DNA from: Veillonella dispar
GTDB lineage: Bacteria > Bacillota > Negativicutes > Veillonellales > Veillonellaceae
Length of the DNA stretch: 64,000 nt
Direction: 5' to 3'
Assembly (NCBI RefSeq): GCF_900637515.1
Contig: NZ_LR134375.1
Location: 889,952-953,951 of the forward strand
In this document: positions 9,155-20,210 of the stretch, piece by piece
How positions within the stretch are numbered: the first letter of the stretch is position 1
How the letters are laid out: every line of letters starts with the position of its first letter
The notes under the pieces: model-generated
Told to the model about the DNA's origin: nothing
The model's input: the letters and a program-made list of their open reading frames with translations, nothing else
Database searches by the model: none
Program-made: the position numbers and the translations under genes

Positions 9155-11197
9155 ATGGATGAACGGTTAACGACCATTAAAGGAATTGGTCCTGGTCGGG
9201 AGAAACAATTGCATAAGCTAGGGATTACGAATGTAACATCATTGTTGACATATTTCCCTCGGAGCTATGAAGACCGCCGTACAATTTATAGAATTGGTGA
9301 ATTAAAGTCTGGTATGACCGGTGGCGTTATGGGCAATGTTATTGCTGTACAAGAAAAACGCCCTCGACCTAGATTGTCTATATTAGAGGTGGTCATTGCA
9401 GATGGTACTGGTCCACTAAAGATTGTTTTGTTTAACCAAGGGTATAAAAAGAACTTTTATAAAAAAGGTCAGCGTTTATATGCATATGGCAAAGCGGAAT
9501 TTCAATATGGGGCTATGCAAATGAATACGCCCCAAATAGAAAATTTGGGGGATGGTGGAGAGCCTGATCGTGGTATCGTTCCTATTTATGCTCTTGCAGA
9601 TGGTGTATCTCAATTTGTGGTGCGCTCATCGGTACGTAATTGGTTCGCCGCTAATCATGAACTGCAAGAGATTTTGCCTGCTGAGGTTCGTGAAGCACAT
9701 CAATATATGAGTCGCTATGATGCTTTTAAAATGATGCATTTCCCTGCTTCTTCAGAGCGATATGAAGAAGCGCGTCACCAATTGGCCTATGAAGAGTTAT
9801 TTGTTATGCAATCTGGTTTGGCCTTGTTGCGGAATAAAGAGCAGTGTCATAAAGGATCTAAGATGGGGCCTAATGGAGACTTAATGGCTCAATGTATAGA
9901 AAACTTGCCGTTCTCCTTAACCGGCGATCAACAGCGTGCATTAGAGGACATTCGCATCGATATGGAAGATGAACGTCCTATGCAACGATTATTACAAGGT
10001 GATGTAGGTTCTGGTAAAACTGTTGTAGCTACATTGAGTTTATTGAAGGCCATCGAAAATGGTTACCAAGGGGCATTAATGGCCCCTACGGAGATTTTGG
10101 CAGCTCAACATTATGAAGGCATAACAGAGGTATGTCGTAATTTAGGTATTACTATAGAGTTATTAACTGGTTCTACTACAAAAAAAGAAAAAGAGCGTAT
10201 CTATGAGGGGTTAGCTGATGGATCAATTAATATGATCATCGGTACTCATGCTCTTATTCAAGAGGGTGTTAACTTCCATAATTTAGGACTCGTCATTATC
10301 GACGAACAACATCGCTTTGGCGTGGAGCAACGGGCACGATTACAACAAAAGGGTACATACCCACATGTGTTGATTATGACAGCTACACCAATCCCTCGGA
10401 CCATGACATTATCTGTGTATGGTGATTTAGCGGTTTCTTTAATTAAAGAAATGCCACCTGGACGTAAGCCGGTTAAAACTTATGCTGTAGATAGCTCCTA
10501 TAAGGAACGATTAAGAAACTTCTTCGGCAAAGAGATGGCAGAAGGCCGTCAAGTGTACGTAGTATGTCCTCTAGTAGAAGAATCTGAAAAATTAGACTTA
10601 CAGGCAGCAGAAGAACTGTATTTGGAACTAAAAGAGTACTTTTACAAGGCCTATGAGGTTGGCCTTGTTCACGGTCGTATGAAACCAAGTGAAAAGGATG
10701 AAGTGATGAATGCCTTTCATAAGGGTGATATTTCACTACTCGTTTCTACTACCGTTATCGAAGTTGGTGTCAATGTGCCTAATGCGACCATTATGTGCAT
10801 TGAAGGGGCAGAGCGATTTGGTTTATCTCAATTGCACCAGTTGCGTGGCCGTGTAGGCCGTGGATCTCATCAATCATATTGTATTCTTGTAAGTGATTCA
10901 AAAAATGATGTGAGCCAAGAGCGTTTGAAATTGATGGAGCAGACACAGGATGGTTTTGAACTTGCTGAACAAGACTTATTATTGCGTGGTTCTGGTCAAT
11001 TATTTGGCTTAGCTCAATCGGGATTACCTGATTTGCGAGTTGCCAATATTATTAAAGATATTGAAATATTAGTACAGGCTCGCAAGGATGTATTAGATTT
11101 TGCAAGCCAACATGGAATGGAAAAACTTGAATCTGTAATGAAAGAAGAATTAGAAAAAAGATTTGGTGAAAAATTTCTTAGAATATTGTATAATTAA
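9155..11197 (+). CDS. recG: ATP-dependent DNA helicase RecG
   Basis: A branched-DNA translocase that regresses stalled forks and processes recombination intermediates. It has 680 residues, the typical length. An N-terminal wedge/OB region occupies about residues 1-220. Walker A (GDVGSGKT) lies near residue 282 and the DEQHR box begins at Asp383. The helicase C domain includes the QLRGRVGRG motif. AAAGGAG precedes the ATG. The 220-base upstream region is AT rich with overlapping short dyads, and I could not assign one clear promoter in it. Confidence 0.97.
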   Translation: MDERLTTIKGIGPGREKQLHKLGITNVTSLLTYFPRSYEDRRTIYRIGELKSGMTGGVMGNVIAVQEKRPRPRLSILEVVIADGTGPLKIVLFNQGYKKNFYKKGQRLYAYGKAEFQYGAMQMNTPQIENLGDGGEPDRGIVPIYALADGVSQFVVRSSVRNWFAANHELQEILPAEVREAHQYMSRYDAFKMMHFPASSERYEEARHQLAYEELFVMQSGLALLRNKEQCHKGSKMGPNGDLMAQCIENLPFSLTGDQQRALEDIRIDMEDERPMQRLLQGDVGSGKTVVATLSLLKAIENGYQGALMAPTEILAAQHYEGITEVCRNLGITIELLTGSTTKKEKERIYEGLADGSINMIIGTHALIQEGVNFHNLGLVIIDEQHRFGVEQRARLQQKGTYPHVLIMTATPIPRTMTLSVYGDLAVSLIKEMPPGRKPVKTYAVDSSYKERLRNFFGKEMAEGRQVYVVCPLVEESEKLDLQAAEELYLELKEYFYKAYEVGLVHGRMKPSEKDEVMNAFHKGDISLLVSTTVIEVGVNVPNATIMCIEGAERFGLSQLHQLRGRVGRGSHQSYCILVSDSKNDVSQERLKLMEQTQDGFELAEQDLLLRGSGQLFGLAQSGLPDLRVANIIKDIEILVQARKDVLDFASQHGMEKLESVMKEELEKRFGEKFLRILYN

Positions 11198-11328
11198 GAG
11201 GTAGGAATAATAAGTACATAAGTAGCGATAATATTAGATTTTATCTGGGTTTTTCCCTTGTGTATCTGTTCCTCATACCGTATAATAGAACAAACAAATT
11301 TATTTCATTTTCATCTATGGAGGTCAAT

Positions 11329-11514
11329 ATGCCACTTATTCATGTAGAGCTCGTTGAAGGGCGCACAAAAGAACAAAAAAAACAATTAGGTGAAGCTATC
11401 ACTAAAGCTACGGTTGATATCGTTAATGTACCTGCTGACGCAGTAAAAGTTATCTTCGTAGATATGAAAAAAGATGATTATATGGAAGGCGGCATTTTGC
11501 GGTCTGAACGCTAA
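11329..11514 (+). CDS. 4-oxalocrotonate tautomerase family protein
   Basis: A small tautomerase-fold protein of 61 residues. Pro2 follows the initiator Met and becomes the catalytic N-terminal proline after Met removal. The ATG at 11329 has GGAGG at good spacing. An upstream in-frame start would bury the proline and is rejected for that reason. The natural substrate of such stand-alone tautomerases is usually unknown. It sits alone between recG and guaB and ends in a strong terminator. Confidence 0.9.
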   Translation: MPLIHVELVEGRTKEQKKQLGEAITKATVDIVNVPADAVKVIFVDMKKDDYMEGGILRSER

Positions 11515-11515
11515 G

Positions 11516-13045
<1,530 letters not shown>

Positions 13046-13060
13046 TAATGGAGTATTACA

Positions 13061-13783
13061 TTGAATAAACGTATTTCTGTTTTATCTGTGCCTATCGATT
13101 GTGTAACAATGGATGAGGCAGTCCAATGTATTTTGCAATTAACTGAAGAGCCGGGGCTACATTTAGTAGCCACGGCTAATGCAGAAATGGTTATGTTGGC
13201 TAATGAAAATCCTACATTGCACACCATATTGAATAATGCTAGTCTCGTCGTTCCTGACGGGGCTGGCATTTTGTGGGCTGCAGAGCGTAAAGGCGAACAT
13301 GTGCCTGAACGCGTAACGGGGGTAGACGTAACAAAACGATTATTTAAAGTTGCGGCTGACCAGCAAATTCCTGTATACTGCTTAGGGGCAGCACCTGGTG
13401 TTGCTCAACGAGCAATTGATAATTTATCTGCCCAAGTTGGACCATTAAATATTGCAGGGATTCATGATGGATTCTTCGATAGCGTAGAGGAACAAGAAAT
13501 CGTTAAAGCTATTGGGGAGTCTAAGGCAAAATTAGTGTTTGTTGCATTAGGCGTACCAAAGCAAGAACAATGGATTTCAGAAAAATTGAGTCACCTTGAT
13601 GGCGTTGTTGCCATTGGTATTGGTGGTTCCTTTGACGTTTTGGCAGGTAATATTCCTCGGGCCCCAGAATGGATGCAACGCAATCGTCTCGAATGGTTGT
13701 ATCGATTATATTTAGAACCTCAACGGATTGGCCGCATGTTGGCTATTCCTAAGTTTATGTGGACCGTTATTAGAAATAAATAG
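13061..13783 (+). CDS. WecG/TagA/CpsF family glycosyltransferase
   Basis: Family members transfer N-acetylmannosamine (or the uronic acid) to a lipid-linked GlcNAc, for teichoic-acid linkage units or envelope polysaccharide. It has 240 residues. Family motifs TANAEMV (about 38-44), VVPDGAG (63-69) and ERVTGVD (83-89) are present, with the conserved Asp66. The start is TTG with GGAG 7 bases upstream. As the organism is probably a diderm, an envelope or capsule glycan is more likely than wall teichoic acid. It precedes the phospholipid genes psd and pssA. Confidence 0.86.
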   Translation: MNKRISVLSVPIDCVTMDEAVQCILQLTEEPGLHLVATANAEMVMLANENPTLHTILNNASLVVPDGAGILWAAERKGEHVPERVTGVDVTKRLFKVAADQQIPVYCLGAAPGVAQRAIDNLSAQVGPLNIAGIHDGFFDSVEEQEIVKAIGESKAKLVFVALGVPKQEQWISEKLSHLDGVVAIGIGGSFDVLAGNIPRAPEWMQRNRLEWLYRLYLEPQRIGRMLAIPKFMWTVIRNK

Positions 13784-13797
13784 AGGAGTGTTGAATC

Positions 13798-14439
13798 GTG
13801 CCTACAGGACCAATAATTAAGGAAGGGTTTCCACTGATAGGGGCTATGCTCATTATCACTGTGGTGTTAGGATTTTTAGGACATTATGTAATTGCGATTA
13901 TTTCATTTATTCTGGCATTATTTTTCGTCAATTTCTTTAGAAATCCTAAACGTGTAATCCCTCAAGATCCAGATTTAATTTTATCTCCAGCAGATGGTAA
14001 AATTATGGATATTTCTGATGTATACGAAGATATTTACTTACATAAAGAATGTAAAAAGGTAACTATTTTCTTATCTGTTTTCGACGTACATGCCAATCGT
14101 GCGCCTATTGACGGTAAAATTACATACCGCCATTACACAATGGGCAGTTTCTTGCCTGCTTTTAAAGATGATGTAGGATTTGAAAATGAACGTCATACGA
14201 TTTGTATTGAAAATGATCGCACTTCCGTATTAGTAACACAAATTGCGGGCCTTTTAGCGCGTCGTATAGTATCTTGGACGGATCTTGATAGTGTGCTTGA
14301 ACGCGGTCAATTGTACGGGATGATTAAATTCGGTTCCTGTACTGAAATCTACATGGATAAGGATGTAGAGTTGTTCGTGGAAAAAGGTCAACATATTACA
14401 GGTGGTGACACTGTTATCGGGAGGTTGCGTCATGAATAA
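13798..14439 (+). CDS. psd: Phosphatidylserine decarboxylase proenzyme, short form
   Basis: Decarboxylates phosphatidylserine to phosphatidylethanolamine at the membrane. It has 213 residues, the short archaeal/Firmicute type. A membrane segment pair occupies about residues 15-45. The predicted self-cleavage site that forms the pyruvoyl group is Gly179-Ser180 in KFGSCTE. The start is GTG after GAGGAGTG. Its end overlaps the start of pssA by 8 bases, so the two consecutive steps are coupled. Confidence 0.95.
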   Translation: MPTGPIIKEGFPLIGAMLIITVVLGFLGHYVIAIISFILALFFVNFFRNPKRVIPQDPDLILSPADGKIMDISDVYEDIYLHKECKKVTIFLSVFDVHANRAPIDGKITYRHYTMGSFLPAFKDDVGFENERHTICIENDRTSVLVTQIAGLLARRIVSWTDLDSVLERGQLYGMIKFGSCTEIYMDKDVELFVEKGQHITGGDTVIGRLRHE

Positions 14440-15103
14440 ATCTATTATTCCAAATTTATTTACTAGTGCTAATTTAGCCTTCGGTGTCCTAGGCATCACA
14501 TTCTCTGCTACAGGTAATACTTTCTATGCAGCTATTTGCGTACTATTATCCTTAGTCGCTGATGGTTTAGATGGTCGTGTAGCGAGAGCATTAGGTGTAG
14601 CAGGTCCTATGGGGCGTGAATTAGACTCTTTATCTGATGTTGTAGGCTTTGGTGTAGCTCCAGCTTATATGTTATATATAAAAGAGCTATACGGTTTAGG
14701 TTGGATTGCTTATGTTCCTTTACTAGCATTTGCTGTATTAGGCGCATTCCGTCTTGCTCGCTTTAACATCAAAACTGAAGAAGTTCATGGTTACTTTGAA
14801 GGTTTGCCAATTCCAGCAGCAGGTTGCTTGGCAGCTACTTACGTATTGTGTGGCGTAGAGGTACCTCAATTTGTACTAGTAGTTTGTATGATAGGTGTAG
14901 GCTTCTTAATGGTTAGTGAAGTAAAATATCCAGACTTCAAAGGTAAATCTGCGGTTAATATTAATAAACTTTCCATTGTACTCACTGCTATTTTTGTTAT
15001 AGCTTGTCTCGTTTATGATTGGCATACATGGGCCGTGATGATTTTTGCTGGCTATGTAGTGTTTGGCCTTATTAATGGGGCGTTAAATATGGTGCGTAAA
15101 TAA
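14432..15103 (+). CDS. pssA: CDP-diacylglycerol-serine O-phosphatidyltransferase
   Basis: Makes phosphatidylserine from CDP-diacylglycerol and serine, the substrate of the overlapping psd product. It has 223 residues and several membrane helices. The CDP-alcohol phosphotransferase motif is complete, with Asp44, Asp47, Asp65 and Asp69 and the DGxxAR core. The ATG at 14432 lies inside the end of psd and has GGGAGG 7 bases upstream. A longer frame open to 14402 lacks that support. Confidence 0.95.
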   Translation: MNKSIIPNLFTSANLAFGVLGITFSATGNTFYAAICVLLSLVADGLDGRVARALGVAGPMGRELDSLSDVVGFGVAPAYMLYIKELYGLGWIAYVPLLAFAVLGAFRLARFNIKTEEVHGYFEGLPIPAAGCLAATYVLCGVEVPQFVLVVCMIGVGFLMVSEVKYPDFKGKSAVNINKLSIVLTAIFVIACLVYDWHTWAVMIFAGYVVFGLINGALNMVRK

Positions 15104-15122
15104 GTGTGTGGAGGATAATAGT

Positions 15123-16385
15123 ATGAATTACCTACTGGATCTGATATTGATCCCTATGCAGGTAATAATCGTAATTTATACGGTTTATTATTTTGTACTC
15201 GCCGTAATCGGTATGTGGCGGTCTAGAGTACATAAAAACTATACCCCAAAAAATTCCTTTGCTATTGTTGTGTGTGCTCATAATGAGGAAGCTGTAGTCG
15301 GTGAATTAGTAAAAAATTTACGAAGTCTAGATTATCCAGATGAGCTGTACGATATCTTTGTTGTAGCTGATAACTGTACAGACAAGACTGCTGAGGTAGC
15401 AAGAGCTGCTGGTGCTAATGTGCATGAACGATTCAATAAAGAAGAAGTAGGTAAAGGCTATGCAATGGGGTGGATGTTTGATCGCGTGGAACAAATGGAT
15501 CGGAAATATGATGCATTTCTTATCTTTGACGCCGACAATTTAGTACATCCACAATTCATGTTAGAAATGAATGATCATCTTGAAAAAGGTGAATCTGTTA
15601 TTCAAGGTTACTTAAATTCTAAAAACCCTACGGACTCATGGGTTGCGGGTACATTCTCTATCGCATTTTGGATGGTTAACCACATGTGGCATTTAGCAAA
15701 ATACCGCGTTGGTTTATCTACAGCGTTAGGCGGTACTGGTATGTGTATACGTACATCCATCATCCGTGAATATGGTTGGGATTGTAATAGCTTGACTGAG
15801 GATATGGAATTCTCCATGAAGTTGTTAACTCATGGTATTCGCACATGTTGGGCTCATGATGCCATCGTATACGATGAAAAGGTTACAACCATGATGGCGT
15901 CTTGTAAACAGCGTTTGCGTTGGGCGCAAGGTCAATTCGACTGTGCAGGCCGCTACATTCCAAAGTTGTTTGCCACAGGTATTAAAACTGGCAATATTAT
16001 GATTTTGGATGGTATTTTCCAAGTGAGTCAACCATATTTCCTATTGTTGACTACTGTGTACTTGGTATTGTCTTATATCAATGCATACACACCAATCTAT
16101 ACAAACATTTTGTATCAAATTTTACCGATGTCTGTATGGACCATCATTGGGGTGGGTCAATATTTATTCCCACTTATCGTATTATTGAAGATTAAGGTAC
16201 CACCAAAGATTTGGTTCTACTATTTACTATATCCATTGTTTGTATACTCTTGGATTCCTGTAAATATTTTAGGTTGGTTCCGCCGTCATAATAAGGTGTG
16301 GTCTCATACAGTTCATACGCGAGCTGTTGGCTTAAATGACGTTAAATTGACCCGTATGGGAAACATGAATAAGAATAAAAAATAG
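15123..16385 (+). CDS. Membrane glycosyltransferase, family 2
   Basis: A processive-type GT2 enzyme, 420 residues. It has an N-terminal membrane helix at about residues 8-30 and a cytoplasmic GT-A domain with CAHNEE and the metal-binding DAD at 136-138. The acid TEDMEF motif and QRLRW follow, and at least three C-terminal membrane helices close the protein. Such proteins make or extend polysaccharide or glycolipid at the membrane. The product is unknown here. GGAGG lies 8 bases before ATG 15123, which is preferred over GTG 15108. It is probably co-transcribed with pssA and surE. Confidence 0.85.
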   Translation: MNYLLDLILIPMQVIIVIYTVYYFVLAVIGMWRSRVHKNYTPKNSFAIVVCAHNEEAVVGELVKNLRSLDYPDELYDIFVVADNCTDKTAEVARAAGANVHERFNKEEVGKGYAMGWMFDRVEQMDRKYDAFLIFDADNLVHPQFMLEMNDHLEKGESVIQGYLNSKNPTDSWVAGTFSIAFWMVNHMWHLAKYRVGLSTALGGTGMCIRTSIIREYGWDCNSLTEDMEFSMKLLTHGIRTCWAHDAIVYDEKVTTMMASCKQRLRWAQGQFDCAGRYIPKLFATGIKTGNIMILDGIFQVSQPYFLLLTTVYLVLSYINAYTPIYTNILYQILPMSVWTIIGVGQYLFPLIVLLKIKVPPKIWFYYLLYPLFVYSWIPVNILGWFRRHNKVWSHTVHTRAVGLNDVKLTRMGNMNKNKK

Positions 16386-16402
16386 AATCTGTAGGAGTGA
16401 CT

Positions 16403-17164
16403 ATGCATATTTTAATGTGTAATGATGATGGTATTTTAGCAGATGGTTTACGCCGTCTTGCATCGTACTTAAGTCAATATTATCGAATTACCGTTGTAGC
16501 ACCTGCAAATGAGCAAAGTGCTAAATCCCATGCATTGACGACTGAGATTCCTTTAAAATTAGATGCGTACAATGGCGAGGATGAAAATCCTCGCCTTTAT
16601 GCTCTAACGGGAACTCCTTCTGATTGCATGAAGTTTGGTCTTAGTTATTTATTGATTGATGATATGCCTGATCTTGTGATTTCAGGTATTAATCATGGTT
16701 TTAATTTGGGATCGGATGTATTGTATTCCGGTACGGTGTCTGCTGCCATGGAAAGTTGTTTTTACGGCATTCCAGGGTTAGCATTATCTGTTGAACGGTA
16801 TTCTCCTGAACGCGGGGATGAAATGCACCCCTTTATACTTGAATTAATTGAAAAGATTTATGTTAAAGGTCAATTTGATGGCTTATTAAATGTAAACTTC
16901 CCATTGCGTGGCGCATGTGATTGGGATCATTTTAAAATGGTTAGTCAAGGTTTACAAACCTATAGTAATATTATTGATGCTCGTATTAACTCAAGAGGGC
17001 AAGATTATTACTGGTTAGCAGGTGAGCTTGATTATGGTGCTGAAAGTGTCCCTACCGATGTGGAGTATGCTCGCAAGGGCTATATAACAGGGGTAGCACT
17101 TACATGGAAGCAGCAATGTGATGTAGGTATGGAAGCCGTTAAAAATATTTTAGATAAAATATAA
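16403..17164 (+). CDS. surE: 5'/3'-nucleotidase SurE
   Basis: A metal-dependent phosphatase acting on nucleoside monophosphates. It has 253 residues. The N-terminal metal motif NDDG is at residues 7-10, and SGINHGFNLGSD follows near residue 95. The ATG at 16403 has AGGAG 5 bases upstream. A GTG six bases earlier overlaps that site and is less likely. It is the last gene of the run that begins at guaB. Confidence 0.95.
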   Translation: MHILMCNDDGILADGLRRLASYLSQYYRITVVAPANEQSAKSHALTTEIPLKLDAYNGEDENPRLYALTGTPSDCMKFGLSYLLIDDMPDLVISGINHGFNLGSDVLYSGTVSAAMESCFYGIPGLALSVERYSPERGDEMHPFILELIEKIYVKGQFDGLLNVNFPLRGACDWDHFKMVSQGLQTYSNIIDARINSRGQDYYWLAGELDYGAESVPTDVEYARKGYITGVALTWKQQCDVGMEAVKNILDKI

Positions 17165-17172
17165 AAAATATG

Positions 17173-17201
17173 TTGACATTGTTTTGGGATATCTGTATAA
17201 T
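17173..17201 (+). promoter_or_regulatory. Consensus promoter of tRNA-Leu
   Basis: TTGACA and TATAAT, both perfect, are 17 bases apart. The -10 box ends 17 bases before the tRNA 5' end. Confidence 0.93.
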
Positions 17202-17218
17202 AACAAATGTTCCGAGAC

Positions 17219-17302
17219 GCCGGAGTGGCGGAATGGCAGACGCACTTGACTCAAAATCAAGCGGGTAACACCGTGTGGGTTCAAGTCCCACCTCCGGCAC
17301 CA
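17219..17302 (+). tRNA. tRNA-Leu(CAA)
   Basis: A class II tRNA of 84 bases with the CCA encoded. The acceptor stem is GCCGGAG paired with CTCCGGC. The anticodon loop is CTCAAAA, giving anticodon CAA, which reads UUG. There is a variable arm and a normal T-arm with GGTTCAAGTCC. It stands alone with its own promoter and terminator. Confidence 0.96.
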
Positions 17303-17306
17303 ACTT

Positions 17307-17342
17307 TAGGCGGTAAGACTTTTGTCTTACCGCCTATTTTTT
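17307..17342 (+). terminator. Intrinsic terminator of tRNA-Leu
   Basis: A 13-bp perfect stem (17307-17319 with 17324-17336), TTTT loop and T tail. Confidence 0.95.
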
Positions 17343-17404
17343 ATATATTTATATTTATGAATTAATATACAGTTGTATACATTTTATTTGCTTGAGGTGA
17401 AAGT

Positions 17405-18196
17405 ATGGATCAAGGTGTAATTGAATATATTGCTAATGTCTTTGACATACCAAAGCTAGCACAACCTGTAAGTGTAGTTCAAATGCCTTTACCGTTAACA
17501 CGGTTAGCTGAGATACCCTTAGATAGTTCTGTTAATCAATGCCAAGGCTTTTGTTATAACTCTAAAAAAGATGTATTTGTTCTTGCTTGTATAAACTCAG
17601 ATAATACAAAACAAATTATGTATGAAATAAATCCAACAACGTTACAAGTTGTTGCTAAGTATGAATATAGTCAAAAACGTTTATTAGGCCATATGAATAC
17701 GTTGACCTATAATCCGAATAATAATCGCTACTATACAACCAACGCTGTTGTAGATGGATATATCGTTACACCTATTGAAGCTGATAGCATGATTGTAGAG
17801 GCACCTATTAAATTAAAAGAAAAGGTATTTAACTTTGCCTTTGATAAAGAGCGCAACGAATATGTATCGATTGTGCCTTTAACAAATTCTCATCGTACAA
17901 TTAATTATTACGATGCTGATTTTAACCGAATTCGTAGCTTTACAATTGATGCAGAGCATACTGATTTAAATAATAATGGCGCCTATGCAGCAAATGGTAA
18001 CACTATATTTACAACCTTAACAACCTTTGTTTCTGTTGATGATGAAGGTGTTGTTAAGAATATAACTCCTTATGCGTCAGGTATGGAAGTAGAAGATATG
18101 GATTATCGTAATGGTCAAATGTATGTAGCCGTTAATCGCAAGGGGAAAGTTGAAATTTATAGCTTACCTACATTACCATTTTCAGTAAATGCCTAG
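17405..18196 (+). CDS. Uncharacterised protein, possible small beta-propeller
   Basis: I do not recognise a named family. The protein has 263 residues with no signal peptide or membrane helix, so it is probably cytoplasmic. Several stretches alternate short hydrophobic strands with Asn/Asp/Tyr-rich turns, for example LTYNPNNNRYYTTN, FAFDKERNEYVSI and MDYRNGQMYVAVN. They recur about every 45-55 residues, as in propeller blades. GAGGTGAAAGT precedes the ATG at good spacing. It is a lone gene after the tRNA. Function unknown. Confidence 0.75.
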   Translation: MDQGVIEYIANVFDIPKLAQPVSVVQMPLPLTRLAEIPLDSSVNQCQGFCYNSKKDVFVLACINSDNTKQIMYEINPTTLQVVAKYEYSQKRLLGHMNTLTYNPNNNRYYTTNAVVDGYIVTPIEADSMIVEAPIKLKEKVFNFAFDKERNEYVSIVPLTNSHRTINYYDADFNRIRSFTIDAEHTDLNNNGAYAANGNTIFTTLTTFVSVDDEGVVKNITPYASGMEVEDMDYRNGQMYVAVNRKGKVEIYSLPTLPFSVNA

Positions 18197-18263
18197 ATTT
18201 TATCTATGTTTTATCCACTTTAAGAGTGTATAATATAAATGTTGGGGTAATTTAGGAGTTATT

Positions 18264-18635
18264 ATGAAATTAGGGAATGATATTATTGAAATTGACCGTA
18301 TCCGTTGTGCTATAGAAAAATCTAAACCATTTCGTGATCGCGTCTATACGTCTCATGAGATTGATTACTGTGAAAGCAAAAAAAAAGGGCGTTATGCGTC
18401 TTATGCTGGCATATATGCTGCTAAAGAGGCTTTCATTAAAGCATTAGGAACGGGAATGCGCCATGGTTCATGGCAAGATATAGAAATTTATCATGATGAA
18501 TTGGGGGCGCCCTTAATTCGTCTACAAGATACTTTCAAAGAAATCTATGAAACATTAGGTTATACTGATATACATGTGTCGATTAGCCATTGTAAAGAAT
18601 ATGCAATGAGTACGGTTATACTTGAAGGAGCATAA
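18264..18635 (+). CDS. acpS: Holo-[acyl-carrier-protein] synthase
   Basis: Transfers phosphopantetheine from CoA to acyl carrier protein. It has 123 residues, the normal AcpS length. The metal-binding GNDIIEIDRI motif is at the N terminus and AAKEAFIKALGTG at about residues 49-61. TTTAGGAG lies upstream of the ATG. It is followed directly by nnr, a pairing common in bacteria. Confidence 0.96.
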   Translation: MKLGNDIIEIDRIRCAIEKSKPFRDRVYTSHEIDYCESKKKGRYASYAGIYAAKEAFIKALGTGMRHGSWQDIEIYHDELGAPLIRLQDTFKEIYETLGYTDIHVSISHCKEYAMSTVILEGA

Positions 18636-18636
18636 G

Positions 18637-20208
18637 ATGCAAATATTAACAACTGAAGATGCTCGATATATAGATCAAGAGGTACCTAAGCAGTTAGGTG
18701 TTTCTTTAGAAATTCTAATGGAAAATGCAGGACGTGGCATTGTAGATGCTTTATGGGGACAATATGACTTATTTTCCTTAGATAATGCACGTTCTATCAA
18801 TAGTTTTGTGCTATTTATCTGTGGTACAGGAAATAATGGGGCAGATGGTCTTGTAGCCGCTCGTCATCTATTAGAACAAGGCGTACCTGTACAAATTGTA
18901 CTTGTCGGTGATACGAGCAAATGTAGTGACCTCTTTGCAATGCAACTTGAAAGATGTGAAGCAATGGGGTGTATCATTGATACGTATGACGAATTCAATG
19001 ATTGGTCTAATGTGGCTATTGTTGTAGAAGGCATTATGGGCACAGGCTTAACAGGCCGATTGCGGGATTTAACCATCGATGTTTTGCATGATATTGATAC
19101 TATGCGTAGTCAATATAATTTTGATTTGTGGGCTATTGATGTACCTGCAGGGCTAGATGCTTCTTCTGGTCAAATTTCAGAGGGAACATTGACTTATGAT
19201 TATACGGTTACCTTTGGGGCTATTAAACAAGGTTTATTGTTATATCCTGGTAAGGCCATAGGGGGCACAGCTATTGTTGCACCGCTAGGAGCACCTTGGC
19301 AACACGTATTAGTTGATCGAGATAGTACTATAACGATTGATTCGGATTTAGCAGAAACTCTAATTAATTATCGGGTTCCTATGGCACACAAAGGTGTAAA
19401 TGGGAATACATTAATCGTCGGTGGATCTAGTGATATGGTTGGAGCCCCTATGTTGGCCGCAGAAGCTGCTGTTCACAGTGGAGCCGGTAAGATTACATTA
19501 GGCGTTCCAGATATAATTAAACATGTTGTGCAAGGTCATATCATACCGGAAGTAATGGTAACATCTATCGATGAAAATGAATCCCTTTATGACGGACGTC
19601 AAGTAGTTGCTATTGGGCCAGGTTTGGGGCGCACTACAGATATTCCAGATGTAGTAAATCAAGCTATTGATTCCTGTGAAGGCGCTCTCGTCATTGATGC
19701 AGATGCGTTATATGCATTAGGCCATGTAGGTTCTGTCGATAAAGATGCTTTACGTGATGGCCATATTGAGTCCGTATATAAGGTGCAAAAAAATCTGCCA
19801 TACTGTGTAATGACGCCTCATTTAGGTGAATTTAGTAGACTTATAGATTTGCCAATAAAATGGATTGAACGTCATTATATTACACTGGCTCGAGCATTTG
19901 CTAAGGCTCATCAAGTAGTGTTAGTACTTAAGGGAATTCCTTCTGTTGTGGCACTACCTGATGGTACGGTATATGTTAATACTATCGGAAATGCTGGTAT
20001 GGGAACTGGCGGAATGGGGGATGTATTAACAGGTATTATTGCAGGTTTTATTAGCCAAGGTTATTCCTTACAAGATGGTGCAATTTTAGGTGTCTATGTA
20101 CATAGCCGCAGTGCAGATATACTAAGTGATACTAAAACTTGGGGGTATACACCTAGTGATGTAAGTACATCGATAGGTTGTGTCATTAGTGAATTATTGG
20201 GAGAATAA
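18637..20208 (+). CDS. nnr: Bifunctional NAD(P)H-hydrate epimerase / ADP-dependent dehydratase
   Basis: Repairs hydrated NADH and NADPH. It has 523 residues. The YjeF N-terminal epimerase domain covers about residues 1-225 and the carbohydrate-kinase-like dehydratase about 235-515. The dehydratase has the NAGMGTGGMGDVLTG nucleotide and catalytic motif. AAGGAG precedes ATG 18637 by 6 bases, within the last codons of acpS. The upstream TTG in frame is rejected because it overlaps that site. Confidence 0.95.
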   Translation: MQILTTEDARYIDQEVPKQLGVSLEILMENAGRGIVDALWGQYDLFSLDNARSINSFVLFICGTGNNGADGLVAARHLLEQGVPVQIVLVGDTSKCSDLFAMQLERCEAMGCIIDTYDEFNDWSNVAIVVEGIMGTGLTGRLRDLTIDVLHDIDTMRSQYNFDLWAIDVPAGLDASSGQISEGTLTYDYTVTFGAIKQGLLLYPGKAIGGTAIVAPLGAPWQHVLVDRDSTITIDSDLAETLINYRVPMAHKGVNGNTLIVGGSSDMVGAPMLAAEAAVHSGAGKITLGVPDIIKHVVQGHIIPEVMVTSIDENESLYDGRQVVAIGPGLGRTTDIPDVVNQAIDSCEGALVIDADALYALGHVGSVDKDALRDGHIESVYKVQKNLPYCVMTPHLGEFSRLIDLPIKWIERHYITLARAFAKAHQVVLVLKGIPSVVALPDGTVYVNTIGNAGMGTGGMGDVLTGIIAGFISQGYSLQDGAILGVYVHSRSADILSDTKTWGYTPSDVSTSIGCVISELLGE

Positions 20209-20210
20209 GA

